Shown here one piece after another: positions 15,365-25,005 of a stretch of 64,000 nt of DNA; the stretch's first letter is position 1, and the number at the start of each line of letters is the position of its first letter. This stretch comes from Veillonella montpellierensis DSM 17217. GTDB taxonomy: Bacteria; Bacillota; Negativicutes; Veillonellales; Veillonellaceae. Location of the stretch: positions 1-64,000 of the forward strand of contig NZ_AUFY01000006.1 of NCBI RefSeq assembly GCF_000426745.1, given 5' to 3'. Both the position numbers and the translations under genes were made by a program. Under the pieces are notes generated by a model that was not told the DNA's origin, did not search any database, and saw nothing but the letters and a program-made list of their open reading frames with translations.

Positions 15365-16501
15365 ATGATAGATACAGAATATATGAAGATAGCTATTGAT
15401 TTGGCAAAAAAAGCAACAGGATATACATCTCCTAATCCCTTAGTGGGAGCGGTTATTGTAAAAGGTGGTCAAATTATAGGCCGAGGATATCATCATAAAG
15501 CTGGTACGCCTCATGCGGAAATTCATGCTCTTAATGAGGCAGGGAAAGAGAGTAAAGATGCCACATTATATGTAACCTTAGAACCTTGTTCGCATTATGG
15601 AAGAACACCTCCGTGTGCTAAACGAGTTATTGAAGCGGGCATACGACGAGTCGTCATTGGTACACTTGATCCTAATCCGTTGGTATCCGGTAAGGGGGTG
15701 GAATTGTTAGAACAGGCTGGTACAGAAGTACATGTGGGAGTTATGGCTAAGGCATGTGCTGATTTAAATGAAGCATTTTTTTATTATATACAAAAAGGGA
15801 AGCCATTTATTACTGTTAAATCAGCTATGACATTAGATGGCAAAATTGCTACGAGATATGGAGAATCTAAATGGATAACCAATGATGAGGCACGTATAGA
15901 CTCACATGAACTTCGTGCTAACCATGACGCTATTCTAGTCGGCATTGGAACTATTTTGGCAGATAACCCACAGTTAACTTGTCGTTCTAAGACGATAAAA
16001 ACGCCGCATCAGCCTGATGTTATCATTCTTGATAGTCGTGGACGAACACCGAGTAATGCCAATATATTTACAGAAACATCTAGAAATATATTGATTTTTG
16101 TTGGGGCAAACTCTAAGTTATCAGATAGGCAGCGACTTATTGATATAGGAGCTGATGTGGTTATGGTACAAGAGGATACTCACGGATTATGCTGGGCAGA
16201 GATACTAGAGGAATTGGGAAAGCGTCAATATGTGTCTGTATTAATTGAAGGCGGGTCGAGAATCATTAGTTCTTATATGCAAGAACAGTATATAAATAAA
16301 TTTGTTATTTATATAGGTGATCAAATTATGGGAGATGAATTTGCCCTAAATGCATTTAGTGGTAGTCATCTAGTACATTTGTCAGATTCCCTTTCATTAG
16401 CATATGAGAAAGTAATGTTATTAGGAAATAATATAAAAATTATTGCTTATGAGAAGGAAAGACGAGGACGATTATGTTTACAGGAATCATTGAAGAAGTA
16501 G
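15365..16501 (+). CDS. ribD: RibD bifunctional deaminase/reductase
   Basis: 378 residues. The N-terminal pyrimidine deaminase has TPHAEIHAL and the zinc Cys motif PCSHYGRTPPC. The C-terminal reductase has SAMTLDGKIATRYGESKWIT. It catalyses the second and third steps of riboflavin synthesis from the GTP branch. First gene after the FMN riboswitch. Its 3' end overlaps ribE by 28 bases, indicating coupled translation. Confidence 0.95.
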   Translation: MIDTEYMKIAIDLAKKATGYTSPNPLVGAVIVKGGQIIGRGYHHKAGTPHAEIHALNEAGKESKDATLYVTLEPCSHYGRTPPCAKRVIEAGIRRVVIGTLDPNPLVSGKGVELLEQAGTEVHVGVMAKACADLNEAFFYYIQKGKPFITVKSAMTLDGKIATRYGESKWITNDEARIDSHELRANHDAILVGIGTILADNPQLTCRSKTIKTPHQPDVIILDSRGRTPSNANIFTETSRNILIFVGANSKLSDRQRLIDIGADVVMVQEDTHGLCWAEILEELGKRQYVSVLIEGGSRIISSYMQEQYINKFVIYIGDQIMGDEFALNAFSGSHLVHLSDSLSLAYEKVMLLGNNIKIIAYEKERRGRLCLQESLKK

Positions 16502-17127
16502 GTAAGATCGAATCAGTATATAAACGTGCGAAGTCTTTGCAAATTACCATTTCTGGAAACCGTATTTTTGAGGATTTGCATGTAGGTGACTCCATTGCTG
16601 TTAATGGTGTTTGCTTAACAGTTACAAGCTTTCAAAATAGGCATTTTGTAGCGGATGTGATGCCAGAATCTGTCAAGATGACTACGCTGGCAACATGTAA
16701 AGCTGGTATGAATGTAAACTTAGAACGGGCTATGGCTGCTACAGGCCGATTTGGGGGCCATATGGTAGCTGGACATGTGGATGGGACTGGACAAATTGTT
16801 GACATTCAACAAATAGATCAATCATTTATTTTTACGATTAAAACAAGTCCAACTATTTTGGAGTATATTATTTATAAAGGGTCAATTACTATTGATGGGG
16901 CTAGTTTAACAGTATCAAAGAAAGAAAATACGTTCTTTCAAGTATCGATTATTCCTCATACTATTTCAGAAACTATTTTATCAAATATGCATAAGGGGAC
17001 ATTTGTTAATTTAGAAACGGATATAGTAGGGCGTTACATTAAACATTTTCTAAGAAGTGATACTCAAAAAGATACATCGAAGACGACTGTTACTAAAGCG
17101 CTATTGTGTGAAAATGGATTTATATAA
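16474..17127 (+). CDS. ribE: Riboflavin synthase alpha chain
   Basis: 217 residues with two lumazine-binding repeats: MFTGIIEEVGKI...VNGVCLTV...GHVDGTG in the first, and ITIDGASLTV in the second. Dismutates two 6,7-dimethyl-8-ribityllumazine molecules to riboflavin. Start ATG lies inside the end of ribD behind GACGAGGACG. The tail (KDTSKTTVTKALLCENGFI) is slightly longer than usual. Confidence 0.94.
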   Translation: MFTGIIEEVGKIESVYKRAKSLQITISGNRIFEDLHVGDSIAVNGVCLTVTSFQNRHFVADVMPESVKMTTLATCKAGMNVNLERAMAATGRFGGHMVAGHVDGTGQIVDIQQIDQSFIFTIKTSPTILEYIIYKGSITIDGASLTVSKKENTFFQVSIIPHTISETILSNMHKGTFVNLETDIVGRYIKHFLRSDTQKDTSKTTVTKALLCENGFI

Positions 17128-17146
17128 ATATATGAGGAGAAAACCT

Positions 17147-18352
17147 ATGGGTAAAGAAGTATTCAATACAATTCCAGAAGTATTAGAGGAATTACGACAA
17201 GGGCATTTAATTATTGTAGTAGATGATGAAAATAGAGAGAATGAAGGCGATCTCGTTATTGCCGCTGAATTTGCTACTACAGAAAATATCAATTTTATGG
17301 TTAAAGAAGCTCGTGGTATTGTATGTACACCAATGCGAGCAGAGCGACTTGAAGCACTTGGTATTGGTGCAATGGTGGAAAAAAATACGGATAATCATGA
17401 AACAGCATTTACTGTAACGGTAGATCATGTGGACACAACAACAGGTGTATCTCCAGCAGAACGAGCGTATACAATTCGTGAATTATTAAATCCAAAGGCG
17501 AAACCTGCTGATTTTAGACGGCCAGGCCATGTATTTCCCTTACAGTATAAAGAGGGTGGTGTGTTAGTTCGCCAAGGTCATACGGAAGCATCGGTTGATC
17601 TTTGCCGATTAGCAGGGTTACAAGAAGCAACGACGATTTGTGAAATTACTAATGATGATGGTCATATGGCACGACTTGATGATTTATTACAGTTTGCAAA
17701 GAAACATAATTTGAAAATATGTAGTGTGGCAGACTTAATTGAATATAGAAAACAGCATGAATCTATTATTTCTTTGGGGGCAAAGTCTAAATTGCCTACT
17801 AAGTTTGGGGATTTTGATATTTATGTATTTAAAAATGCCTTAGATAATAAAGAACATTTGGCGATTGTTAAGGGGGATGTTACTAGTCAAGAAAATGTAT
17901 TATTGCGAGTACATTCTGAATGCTTAACAGGTGATGTTTTTGGATCTAAACGTTGTGATTGTGGAGAGCAATTAGAACGGGCGTTACGAAAAATTGATGA
18001 AGCCGGACAAGGTGTTGTAGTGTATATGAGACAAGAAGGCAGAGGCATTGGGTTAACCAATAAAATTAAAGCCTATGCATTACAAGAGCAAGGTTATGAT
18101 ACGGTAGAAGCTAATGAAAAATTGGGGTTTCCTGCAGATATGCGTGAATATTCAATTGCAGCCCAAATTATTCGCTATTTTGGTATCAAAAGCATTCAAT
18201 TATTAACAAATAATCCAACTAAGCGCCAAGGAATTGAGCATTGGGGAATTAAGATATCTAAACGTATTCCATTGATTATTAAAGCTAATAATATTAATGC
18301 AGGATATTTAAAAACAAAAACAGAAAAAATGGGACATCAATTAGAGATATAA
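17147..18352 (+). CDS. ribBA: RibBA: DHBP synthase / GTP cyclohydrolase II
   Basis: 401 residues from ATG 17147, preceded by GAGGAG; an upstream in-frame ATG at 17057 lies within ribE and is not expected to be used. N-terminal 3,4-dihydroxy-2-butanone-4-phosphate synthase with DDENRENEGDLVIAAE and GHTEASVDL. C-terminal GTP cyclohydrolase II with RVHSECLTGDVFGSKRCDCG (zinc cysteines) and RQEGRGIGL. It supplies both branches of riboflavin synthesis. Confidence 0.95.
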   Translation: MGKEVFNTIPEVLEELRQGHLIIVVDDENRENEGDLVIAAEFATTENINFMVKEARGIVCTPMRAERLEALGIGAMVEKNTDNHETAFTVTVDHVDTTTGVSPAERAYTIRELLNPKAKPADFRRPGHVFPLQYKEGGVLVRQGHTEASVDLCRLAGLQEATTICEITNDDGHMARLDDLLQFAKKHNLKICSVADLIEYRKQHESIISLGAKSKLPTKFGDFDIYVFKNALDNKEHLAIVKGDVTSQENVLLRVHSECLTGDVFGSKRCDCGEQLERALRKIDEAGQGVVVYMRQEGRGIGLTNKIKAYALQEQGYDTVEANEKLGFPADMREYSIAAQIIRYFGIKSIQLLTNNPTKRQGIEHWGIKISKRIPLIIKANNINAGYLKTKTEKMGHQLEI

Positions 18353-18402
18353 ATTAATAGGTATGGACTATAATTGTATTTGCTGGAAATATAGGAGGAT
18401 AT

Positions 18403-18864
18403 ATGTTACAAACAGGTAATTTAGTAGGAACAAATAAAAAATTTGCTATTATTGGCTCTCGGTTTAATGAGTTTATTACTACAAAATTAATTGCAGGTGC
18501 TATGGATGCTTTAATACGACATGATGTGTCGGAGGAAGATATTACAACTATTTGGGTACCAGGTGCATTTGAAATTCCTTTAATTGCTAAAAAAGTAGCA
18601 GAAAGTGGCAAGTATGATGCAGTTATTTGCGTAGGTGCTGTTATTCGCGGTGCTACTACTCATTATGATTATGTTTGTGCGGAAGTATCCAAAGGAATCG
18701 CACATATTAGTTTAGATACTGGAGTGCCTGTTATGTTTGGCATCTTAACAACAGAAAATATTGAACAAGCAATTGAAAGAGCCGGTACTAAAGCGGGAAA
18801 TAAAGGATTCGATTGTGCTATGGGGGCTATTGAAATGGTAAATCTATTAGATACAATTGGGTAA
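18403..18864 (+). CDS. ribH: Lumazine synthase
   Basis: 153 residues, normal length. Motifs: [35 protein letters not shown] (catalytic His) and [13 protein letters not shown]. Joins DHBP to the pyrimidine to give 6,7-dimethyl-8-ribityllumazine and assembles as a 60-mer or pentamer. Last gene of the riboflavin operon; SD AGGAGG. Confidence 0.95.
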   Translation: MLQTGNLVGTNKKFAIIGSRFNEFITTKLIAGAMDALIRHDVSEEDITTIWVPGAFEIPLIAKKVAESGKYDAVICVGAVIRGATTHYDYVCAEVSKGIAHISLDTGVPVMFGILTTENIEQAIERAGTKAGNKGFDCAMGAIEMVNLLDTIG

Positions 18865-18875
18865 ATTAATATATA

Positions 18876-18925
18876 ACACCTTATAATGTGATAAAGGCTA
18901 GTGCTGATTGTCAATTATAAGGTGT
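18876..18925 (+). terminator. Terminator-like hairpin after ribH
   Basis: ACACCTTATAA (18876-18886) / TTATAAGGTGT (18915-18925), an 11-bp stem with a 28-base loop and only a weak T run. The right arm overlaps a possible hslO promoter (TTGTCA 18908-18913, TATATA 18931-18936). Confidence 0.5.
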
Positions 18926-18996
18926 CTTATTATATAATATCTTTTATGTTAGTGGATTTAGTGAAAACCCATATTAGTATAGGAGTAGGATATACT

Positions 18997-19866
18997 ATGG
19001 ATTATATTAAACGATATACTACGACAGATGGCGTGCGATTGTCTGTTGCAGTGACAACCAATACCGTAGATGAAGCAAGAAAAAGACATGATTTGTGGCC
19101 AGTGGCGACAGCTGCATTAGGTCGCACTATGACCGGGGCCTTATTAATGGCGAGTGACTTTAAAAATAGAGAGAATATAAGCATTCGATTAGATGGAAAG
19201 GGACCGTTAGGTGTTGTTCATGTGGATGCTTTCGCAGACAATACTGTACGTGGTTACGTGGATCATCCACATATTGAAGTGCCATTACAAGGAAAAGGAA
19301 AATTAGATGTAGGACATGCGGTTGGTACTGATGGCGAGGTAAAAGTAACACGATTTACTAAATTAAAACAAAATTATTCCTCTAGCAGTCCTTTGCACTC
19401 TGGTGAGATAGCAGATGATTTAGCGTATTACTTATATGTGTCTGAACAAATACCTTCAACTATCAATTTGGGAGTCTTACTCGATGCTGATGGACATACT
19501 ATCGCTGCAGGCGGATTTTTAGTGCAAGCCTTACCAGATGCTAATGATGAAGTGTTAGCAGTGATTGAAGAGCATATCAATCAAATTGGATCTATCTCTG
19601 CGTTTTTAAAAGAATATCCAGATGGAGAGGGATTAGTAGAAAAAATTTTAGCCCCTATGGATTTTCACGAAGTCTATCATCATGATGTATCCTTTCAATG
19701 CACGTGTAATAAGGAACGATTTGAAAAAGTCCTTCTTTCATTATCGCAAGCAGATAAAATGGCATTATTAGAGGATGCAACTACTGAATTAGTTTGCCAT
19801 TATTGCAATGAAACATATCATTTCTCACAGAATGAATTGAAAGAACTTTTCAAGCTTAATGAATAG
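18997..19866 (+). CDS. hslO: Hsp33 redox-regulated chaperone
   Basis: 289 residues from ATG 18997 (AGGAGTAGG upstream). Starts DYIKRYTTTDGVRLSVAVTT, then the Hsp33 core GALLMASDFKNRENISIRLDG. The C-terminal zinc redox switch has CTCNKERF and CHYCNETY (CxC...CxxC). Cytoplasmic holdase activated when the cysteines oxidise and zinc is released, useful for an anaerobe meeting oxidants. Monocistronic by spacing. Confidence 0.93.
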   Translation: MDYIKRYTTTDGVRLSVAVTTNTVDEARKRHDLWPVATAALGRTMTGALLMASDFKNRENISIRLDGKGPLGVVHVDAFADNTVRGYVDHPHIEVPLQGKGKLDVGHAVGTDGEVKVTRFTKLKQNYSSSSPLHSGEIADDLAYYLYVSEQIPSTINLGVLLDADGHTIAAGGFLVQALPDANDEVLAVIEEHINQIGSISAFLKEYPDGEGLVEKILAPMDFHEVYHHDVSFQCTCNKERFEKVLLSLSQADKMALLEDATTELVCHYCNETYHFSQNELKELFKLNE

Positions 19867-20209
19867 AAGACATATCTATTCATATTCTAAGCTTGTTGAT
19901 ACAGGAATTTATAAAATCTGTATAACTTTATCAGGAAGATAGTATGTTGTTATAGAGACATGGAATAGACATAAATGTCATTAATTGGTAAAGCTATGCA
20001 GTATTATATTGGTGTTTGACATAAGAATTTGTGAAAGAATATGCAGTGAATCAGTTTTGAAATACTTTATGTAGTAATATATAGATGTAGATAGCAATAA
20101 TATAATATAGCTAATTTAGTGCATAGCGTATATTGTAATTGTTGATAACGCGGTATAATAAGTATATATTTGATGATATTACTTATTTAATTTAGTTTGA
20201 GGTGATAGT
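19867..20209. other. Intergenic region with a probable mtnP promoter
   Basis: 343 bases with no coding region I can support. A TATAAT (20154-20159) sits 50 bases before mtnP, with only a weak -35 (TTGTAA at 15-base spacing). No convincing hairpin terminator for hslO is seen. Confidence 0.4.
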
Positions 20210-21004
20210 ATGAGTATGATTGCAATTATTGGTGGTACAGGTGTGTATGACCCATCCATATTTACTAGTGTTCAGGATAAGTCGCTGAAAACACCTTATG
20301 GTGATATTCACTATACAGAAGGTACTTATAGAGATAAAACAATTATCTTTTTAGCTAGACATGGAAAAGGACATTCCATTCCGCCCCATTTAATCAATTA
20401 TAGAGCTAATATTTGGGGATTGAAAAAACTAGGAGTTACTTTTATCATATCTACTACGGCAGTCGGTTCACTTACTGAAGAATTTAAACCAGGAGATTTT
20501 GTGTTAACGGATCAATTTTTAGATTTTACAAAATCTCGTATCACTACATTTTATGATGGAAATGAACGTGGTGTAGCTCATTTGGACGTGACGAATCCGT
20601 ATTGTCCAGAACTTAGAGAAATTATTATGAAAGAAGGACTTGCTTTAGGACTTCAAATGCATAATGGCGGTACCTACGTGTGCACAGAAGGACCACGTTT
20701 TGAAACACCTGCAGAAATTAAGATGTTTTCGTTATTAGGTGGCGATACAGTGGGAATGACAAATGTACCGGAAGTAAATTTAGCCAATGAAGCGGAAATT
20801 GCATATGCTACGATTTCAATGATTACTAATTATGCAGCAGGTATTTCTAAAACAGTTTTAACACATCATGAAGTGTTAGAAATGATGGATGCATCAGCAG
20901 AGAATTTGAAAAAACTTATTATGCAGGTGATTGATCAATTAGATCCTAATGTGGTATATGATTGCCATCATCGCATGAGTGAATATGGTGGCTTTAAATT
21001 ATAA
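20210..21004 (+). CDS. mtnP: S-methyl-5'-thioadenosine phosphorylase
   Basis: 264 residues, PNP/MTAP family. Phosphate-binding IGGTGVYDP and ARHGKGHSIPP, then TTAVGSLTEEFKPGDFVL and the substrate motif GPRFETPAEI...VGMTNVPEVNLANE. It releases adenine and 5-methylthioribose-1-phosphate from MTA, the by-product of polyamine and SAM-radical reactions. Followed 13 bases later by mtnA, the next enzyme of the pathway. Confidence 0.9.
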   Translation: MSMIAIIGGTGVYDPSIFTSVQDKSLKTPYGDIHYTEGTYRDKTIIFLARHGKGHSIPPHLINYRANIWGLKKLGVTFIISTTAVGSLTEEFKPGDFVLTDQFLDFTKSRITTFYDGNERGVAHLDVTNPYCPELREIIMKEGLALGLQMHNGGTYVCTEGPRFETPAEIKMFSLLGGDTVGMTNVPEVNLANEAEIAYATISMITNYAAGISKTVLTHHEVLEMMDASAENLKKLIMQVIDQLDPNVVYDCHHRMSEYGGFKL

Positions 21005-21017
21005 GAGGATTTGTAGC

Positions 21018-22067
21018 ATGAAACCTATTACGTGGAATGGTAAGGAGCTTATTTTACTTGATCAATCAAAACTTCCTAATACAGTTGAATATATTCATTG
21101 TACTGATTGGAGAACTGTGGTTGAAGCTATTAAAATGTTGCGTGTTAGAGGCGCACCAGCCATTGGAGTAGCAGCTGCATATGCATTAGTGTTAGTAGCG
21201 CGAGAAGTAGAAACTAAAGAAGGTTCCTATAAAGATAAATTAGAAGCATTTATTCATAATGCATGTATACTGAAAGAGTCTAGACCTACGGCTATTAATT
21301 TAGCATGGGCAATAGAACGTATATTACAAAAAGTTGAAAATCATGTAGGAATATTTTCTGATGTGATTAATAGTATCGAGCAAGAAGCAATCGTTATTGA
21401 AGAGGAAGATAAAGCGTTAAATGAATCGATTGGAGAAAATGGGCTTACTCTATTTGAAGGAAAGAGAGGTGTGAGAATTTTAACGCATTGTAATGCAGGT
21501 GCCTTAGCGACAGCCGGTATAGGTACAGCACTAGGAGTTATTCGAAAACTTCATAAAAATGGACAATTAGAACGCGTATATGCTGATGAAACTCGCCCTC
21601 TCTTACAAGGAGCACGACTGACTAGTTTTGAATTATATGAAGAAGGCATTCCGATTACCTTGCAAACAGATAGTATGGCGGCCTATGCTATGCAACAAGG
21701 ATTCATTGATGCCGTTATTGTAGGAGCAGATCGCATTACTACCAATGGAGATGTGGCTAATAAAATTGGCACTTATGGTGTAGCCGTATTGGCAAAAGCG
21801 CATGATATCCCATTTTATGTAGCCGCTCCGTATAGTACATTTGACTTTACATTACAAGATGGTACACAAATTCCTATTGAAATGAGATCTGATGAAGAAG
21901 TGACATCTTTATATGGAAAAAATGTAGCTCCCCTAGGTGTTGATGTAATCAACCCTGCCTTTGATGTAACACCACATGAATTAGTAACTGCTATTATTAC
22001 AGAACAAGGCGTATTGCAGCCTGATTATAGAGAGTCTATTAGTGCATTACAAAAAGGATGTATGTAA
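21018..22067 (+). CDS. mtnA: Methylthioribose-1-phosphate isomerase
   Basis: 349 residues from ATG 21018 (AAGAGGAT upstream; an earlier in-frame start lies inside mtnP). eIF2B-like fold with VRGAPAIGVAAAYAL, THCNAGALATAG (catalytic Cys), YADETRPLLQGARLT and GADRITTNGDVANKIGT (catalytic Asp). Converts MTR-1-P to methylthioribulose-1-P. The later steps of methionine salvage are not in the window. Confidence 0.94.
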   Translation: MKPITWNGKELILLDQSKLPNTVEYIHCTDWRTVVEAIKMLRVRGAPAIGVAAAYALVLVAREVETKEGSYKDKLEAFIHNACILKESRPTAINLAWAIERILQKVENHVGIFSDVINSIEQEAIVIEEEDKALNESIGENGLTLFEGKRGVRILTHCNAGALATAGIGTALGVIRKLHKNGQLERVYADETRPLLQGARLTSFELYEEGIPITLQTDSMAAYAMQQGFIDAVIVGADRITTNGDVANKIGTYGVAVLAKAHDIPFYVAAPYSTFDFTLQDGTQIPIEMRSDEEVTSLYGKNVAPLGVDVINPAFDVTPHELVTAIITEQGVLQPDYRESISALQKGCM

Positions 22068-22115
22068 TCAACATAATTATTAATTAACTAGATAGACACT
22101 ATTAATTAAATTTAT

Positions 22116-22144
22116 TTGTACCATTCAGTAATAGATAGTATAGT
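22116..22144 (+). promoter_or_regulatory. ahcY promoter
   Basis: TTGTAC (22116-22121), 17 bases, TATAGT (22139-22144). Predicted transcription start about 22151, immediately before the SD-hairpin leader. Confidence 0.55.
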
Positions 22145-22156
22145 AATTTATAAAAG

Positions 22157-22207
22157 AAAGGAGTGCATAATACAATATTTTCTTCCGTATTATGCAATGT
22201 AACTATG
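22157..22207 (+). promoter_or_regulatory. SD-hairpin-AUG leader of ahcY
   Basis: AAAGGAG is followed at once by a perfect 10-bp hairpin, TGCATAATAC (22164-22173) / GTATTATGCA (22187-22196). Then come ATGTAA (a start-stop pair at 22197) and the true ATG at 22205. In linear sequence the SD is over 40 bases from the ATG. Folding the hairpin brings it to about 9 bases. This resembles the hairpin that restores SD spacing in T4 gene 38. Confidence 0.6.
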
Positions 22208-23449
22208 AAATCTCTAATTAAAGATATTAACTTGGCTGTTGAAGGTAGAAAGAAAATTGATTGGGTTGCTAATTTTATGCCTGCCTTAAATGAATTAGCA
22301 GAAGAATTTACTAAGAATCAAACATTTAAGGGGAAAACCGTTGTAGTTAGTGTTCATTTGGAAGCTAAGACTGCGTATTTAGCTACTGTGTTTGCCAAAG
22401 CGGGTGCTGAAGTTATAGTTACTGGTTCTAATCCGTTATCTACACAAGATGATGTAGCTGCAGGTTTAGTAGATATGGGCTTAACTGTTTATGCATGGCA
22501 TGATTGCACAGAAGAAGAATACTTTATGTTCCTCAATAAAGCGTTAGATCATAAACCACATATTATCATTGATGATGGGGGCGATTTAGTAAACTTATTG
22601 CATACTACACGACAAGATGCAAAGGAACGATTAATTGGTGGTGCAGAAGAAACAACGACTGGCGTTCATCGTTTATATGCGTTAGAACATGCTAATCAAT
22701 TGACATTCCCTATGATTGCTGTTAATGATTCGTATTGTAAATATTTATTTGATAATCGATATGGTACAGGTCAATCTGTGTGGGATGGCATAATGAGAAC
22801 CACTAACTTAATTGTAGCGGGGAAAAATGTAGTTGTCGCCGGTTATGGTTGGTGCGGTAAAGGTGTGGCTATGCGTGCTAAAGGCCTTGGCGCACATGTA
22901 TATGTTACAGAAGTAGATCCTATTAAAGCTATTGAAGCTATTTTTGATGGATTTAAAGTTTTGCCAATGGATGAAGCGGCTAAAATTGGTGATATTTTCA
23001 TTACTGTCACAGGATGTAAAGATGTCATTCGCAAGCATCATTTTGAAACTATGAAAGATGGAGCCATTATGTGTAATGCAGGACACTTTGATTGCGAAGT
23101 AAATGGTGTTGAGTTAAAAGAACTAGCGGTGGAACATCATAATGTGAGAAAAAATATTGAATGCTATACTATGAAAAATGGCGTTCGATTATATTTATTA
23201 GCTGAAGGTCGTTTGGTTAATTTGGCAGCCGGTGATGGACATGCAGCGGAAGTGATGGACTTGTCATTTGCTATGCAAGCATTAGCAGCAGAATACATTA
23301 TGAATCATAGCACTACATTGGAAAATAAAGTATATGTATTACCACATGAATTAGATATTCGTATTGCTAGTATAAAATTAGCTGCATTAGGATATGCTAT
23401 CGATACATTGACACAGGAACAAATTGATTATTTGACAAAAGTAAATTAA
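22205..23449 (+). CDS. ahcY: Adenosylhomocysteinase
   Basis: 414 residues from ATG 22205, chosen because [19 protein letters not shown] is the usual SAHase start; a GTG at 22163 touches the SD. Substrate domain with [12 protein letters not shown] and DDGGDL, the [12 protein letters not shown] motif, and the NAD fold [21 protein letters not shown]. Cleaves S-adenosylhomocysteine to adenosine and homocysteine. It ends [10 protein letters not shown], lacking the Lys/Tyr-rich tail of the longer SAHases, as in some thermophile-type enzymes. Confidence 0.93.
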   Translation: MKSLIKDINLAVEGRKKIDWVANFMPALNELAEEFTKNQTFKGKTVVVSVHLEAKTAYLATVFAKAGAEVIVTGSNPLSTQDDVAAGLVDMGLTVYAWHDCTEEEYFMFLNKALDHKPHIIIDDGGDLVNLLHTTRQDAKERLIGGAEETTTGVHRLYALEHANQLTFPMIAVNDSYCKYLFDNRYGTGQSVWDGIMRTTNLIVAGKNVVVAGYGWCGKGVAMRAKGLGAHVYVTEVDPIKAIEAIFDGFKVLPMDEAAKIGDIFITVTGCKDVIRKHHFETMKDGAIMCNAGHFDCEVNGVELKELAVEHHNVRKNIECYTMKNGVRLYLLAEGRLVNLAAGDGHAAEVMDLSFAMQALAAEYIMNHSTTLENKVYVLPHELDIRIASIKLAALGYAIDTLTQEQIDYLTKVN

Positions 23450-23570
23450 TAATCAATTGTGATTGATCTTTCATAGATGTTAACATCAGTGATTATCTAT
23501 ACCAGAGGTATTGCTAGTTCTATATGGGATACAGTAATAAAAATTATCAGTAAAGCATTGGGTGAATTAA

Positions 23571-24869
23571 ATGGGACAATTATATATTCATAATATTGAT
23601 ATTTTGAGTGGTCATACAATTATTAAAGATGGTGCCTTAGTCATCGATAATGGGTATATCAGTCGCCTGTTAACAGCGGATGATATACAAGAAAAAGAAA
23701 AGGAACGCACTATTGCTAATGATGTGTTAGATGGACATGGACAATTAGCAACACCAGGCCTAATCAACACACATACACATATTGCTATGGGATTGTTTCG
23801 TAATTATGCTGATGATTTGGAGCTTATGGATTGGTTAGAAAATGCAATTTGGCCAACAGAAGCTAAATTAACAGATCATTATGTAAAATGGGGTACGCAA
23901 TTAGGCATAGCAGAAATGTTGCGTAGCGGAACAACTTGTTTTAGCGATATGTATTTTTTCATGGATACTACGGCACAAGAAGTTGCTAAAACGGGGATTA
24001 GAGCGGTGCTGTCAAGAGGACTTGCGGGCGTTGCTCCCACAGCAGAAACGGCTTTAGTTGAGAATAAACAACTATTCATGGATTGGCATGGATATGATCA
24101 TGATTGTATAAAAGTAATGTTGGGGCCCCATGCACCATATACCTGTCCAGATGAATACTTGAAAAAAGTAATTGCTCTCAGCCATGAAATTGGCGCACAA
24201 ATTCATATGCATTTGAGTGAAACTAAGGGTGAAGTAGAGAATGTTATTTCACAAACAGGTAAAACACCGATTGCACATATGAACGAGTTAGGATTGTTTG
24301 ATATGGGGTGCTTGGCAGCTCACTGTGTACATATAACAGAAGAAGATATGGATATTATGGCCGCTAAAGGTGTACGTGTGGCTCATAATCCTCAGTCTAA
24401 TTTAAAATTAGCAAGCGGCATTGCACCTGTACCAGAAATGCAAGACAAAGGAATCATAGTAGGTTTAGGCACTGATGGATCAGCAAGTAATAATAATGCA
24501 GACATGTTAGAAGAAGTTAGATTAGCGGCTACTCTTCATAAAGCTCGCTTATATAATCCAAAAGCGATTCCTGCCTCTGTTGCATGGAACATGGGTACCA
24601 TTGATGGTGCTAAGGCGCTTGATTATTCTGACTTAGGCATATTACAAGAAGGTTTTAGAGCTGATATAGTGTTGTATGATGTATCTGGTGCACATTGGTT
24701 ACCTCGTTATAACGATGTGGCTTCATTAGTATATGCGGCTAATTCATCAGATGCGAATACTGTTATTGTAGCTGGAAAAATTCTTATGAAAGATAGAAGT
24801 TTATTAACCATTGACGAAGAAAAATTACGGTCAGAAATCATAAAGGCACAGGAATATTTTTCTCATTAA
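23571..24869 (+). CDS. mtaD: 5-methylthioadenosine/S-adenosylhomocysteine deaminase
   Basis: 432 residues, amidohydrolase family. Metal ligands: NTHTHIAMG (HxH), HMHLSETKGE (His, Glu), AHCVHI and GLGTDGSASNNNADM (Asp). It deaminates MTA, SAH and related adenosines to inosine forms. Adjacent to mtnP-mtnA-ahcY, so the cell has both phosphorolytic and deaminating routes for SAM by-products. Start ATG 23571 follows GGGTGA. It ends before a strong terminator. Confidence 0.9.
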   Translation: MGQLYIHNIDILSGHTIIKDGALVIDNGYISRLLTADDIQEKEKERTIANDVLDGHGQLATPGLINTHTHIAMGLFRNYADDLELMDWLENAIWPTEAKLTDHYVKWGTQLGIAEMLRSGTTCFSDMYFFMDTTAQEVAKTGIRAVLSRGLAGVAPTAETALVENKQLFMDWHGYDHDCIKVMLGPHAPYTCPDEYLKKVIALSHEIGAQIHMHLSETKGEVENVISQTGKTPIAHMNELGLFDMGCLAAHCVHITEEDMDIMAAKGVRVAHNPQSNLKLASGIAPVPEMQDKGIIVGLGTDGSASNNNADMLEEVRLAATLHKARLYNPKAIPASVAWNMGTIDGAKALDYSDLGILQEGFRADIVLYDVSGAHWLPRYNDVASLVYAANSSDANTVIVAGKILMKDRSLLTIDEEKLRSEIIKAQEYFSH

Positions 24870-24893
24870 CCTATAATATTAAAATATACTTGA

Positions 24894-24953
24894 AGAATAT
24901 ATCTCTGCCATGTACAATATGGTTAGAGATATATTCTATTTTTTTTATTTTTT
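24894..24953 (+). terminator. mtaD terminator
   Basis: Perfect 13-bp stem AGAATATATCTCT (24894-24906) / AGAGATATATTCT (24925-24937) followed by a long T-rich run. Confidence 0.9.
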
Positions 24954-24955
24954 GC

Positions 24956-24972
24956 GGGACGTGAAACGTCCA
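24956..24972. promoter_or_regulatory. Candidate CggR operator
   Basis: GGGACGTGAAACGTCCA contains a perfect 6-bp dyad (GGACGT, GAA, ACGTCC). It lies 34 bases before cggR and shares the CGGGAC core of CggR operators, so autoregulation of the glycolytic operon is likely. Confidence 0.55.
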
Positions 24973-25005
24973 TTTAAGAAATTAAAGTATGAATAGAGGT
25001 TTAGT

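Noticed and set aside
22163..22204. GTG start for ahcY adding 14 residues
   Set aside because: GTG directly touches the SD, the added residues come from the hairpin, and SAHases normally begin at the [10 protein letters not shown] segment.
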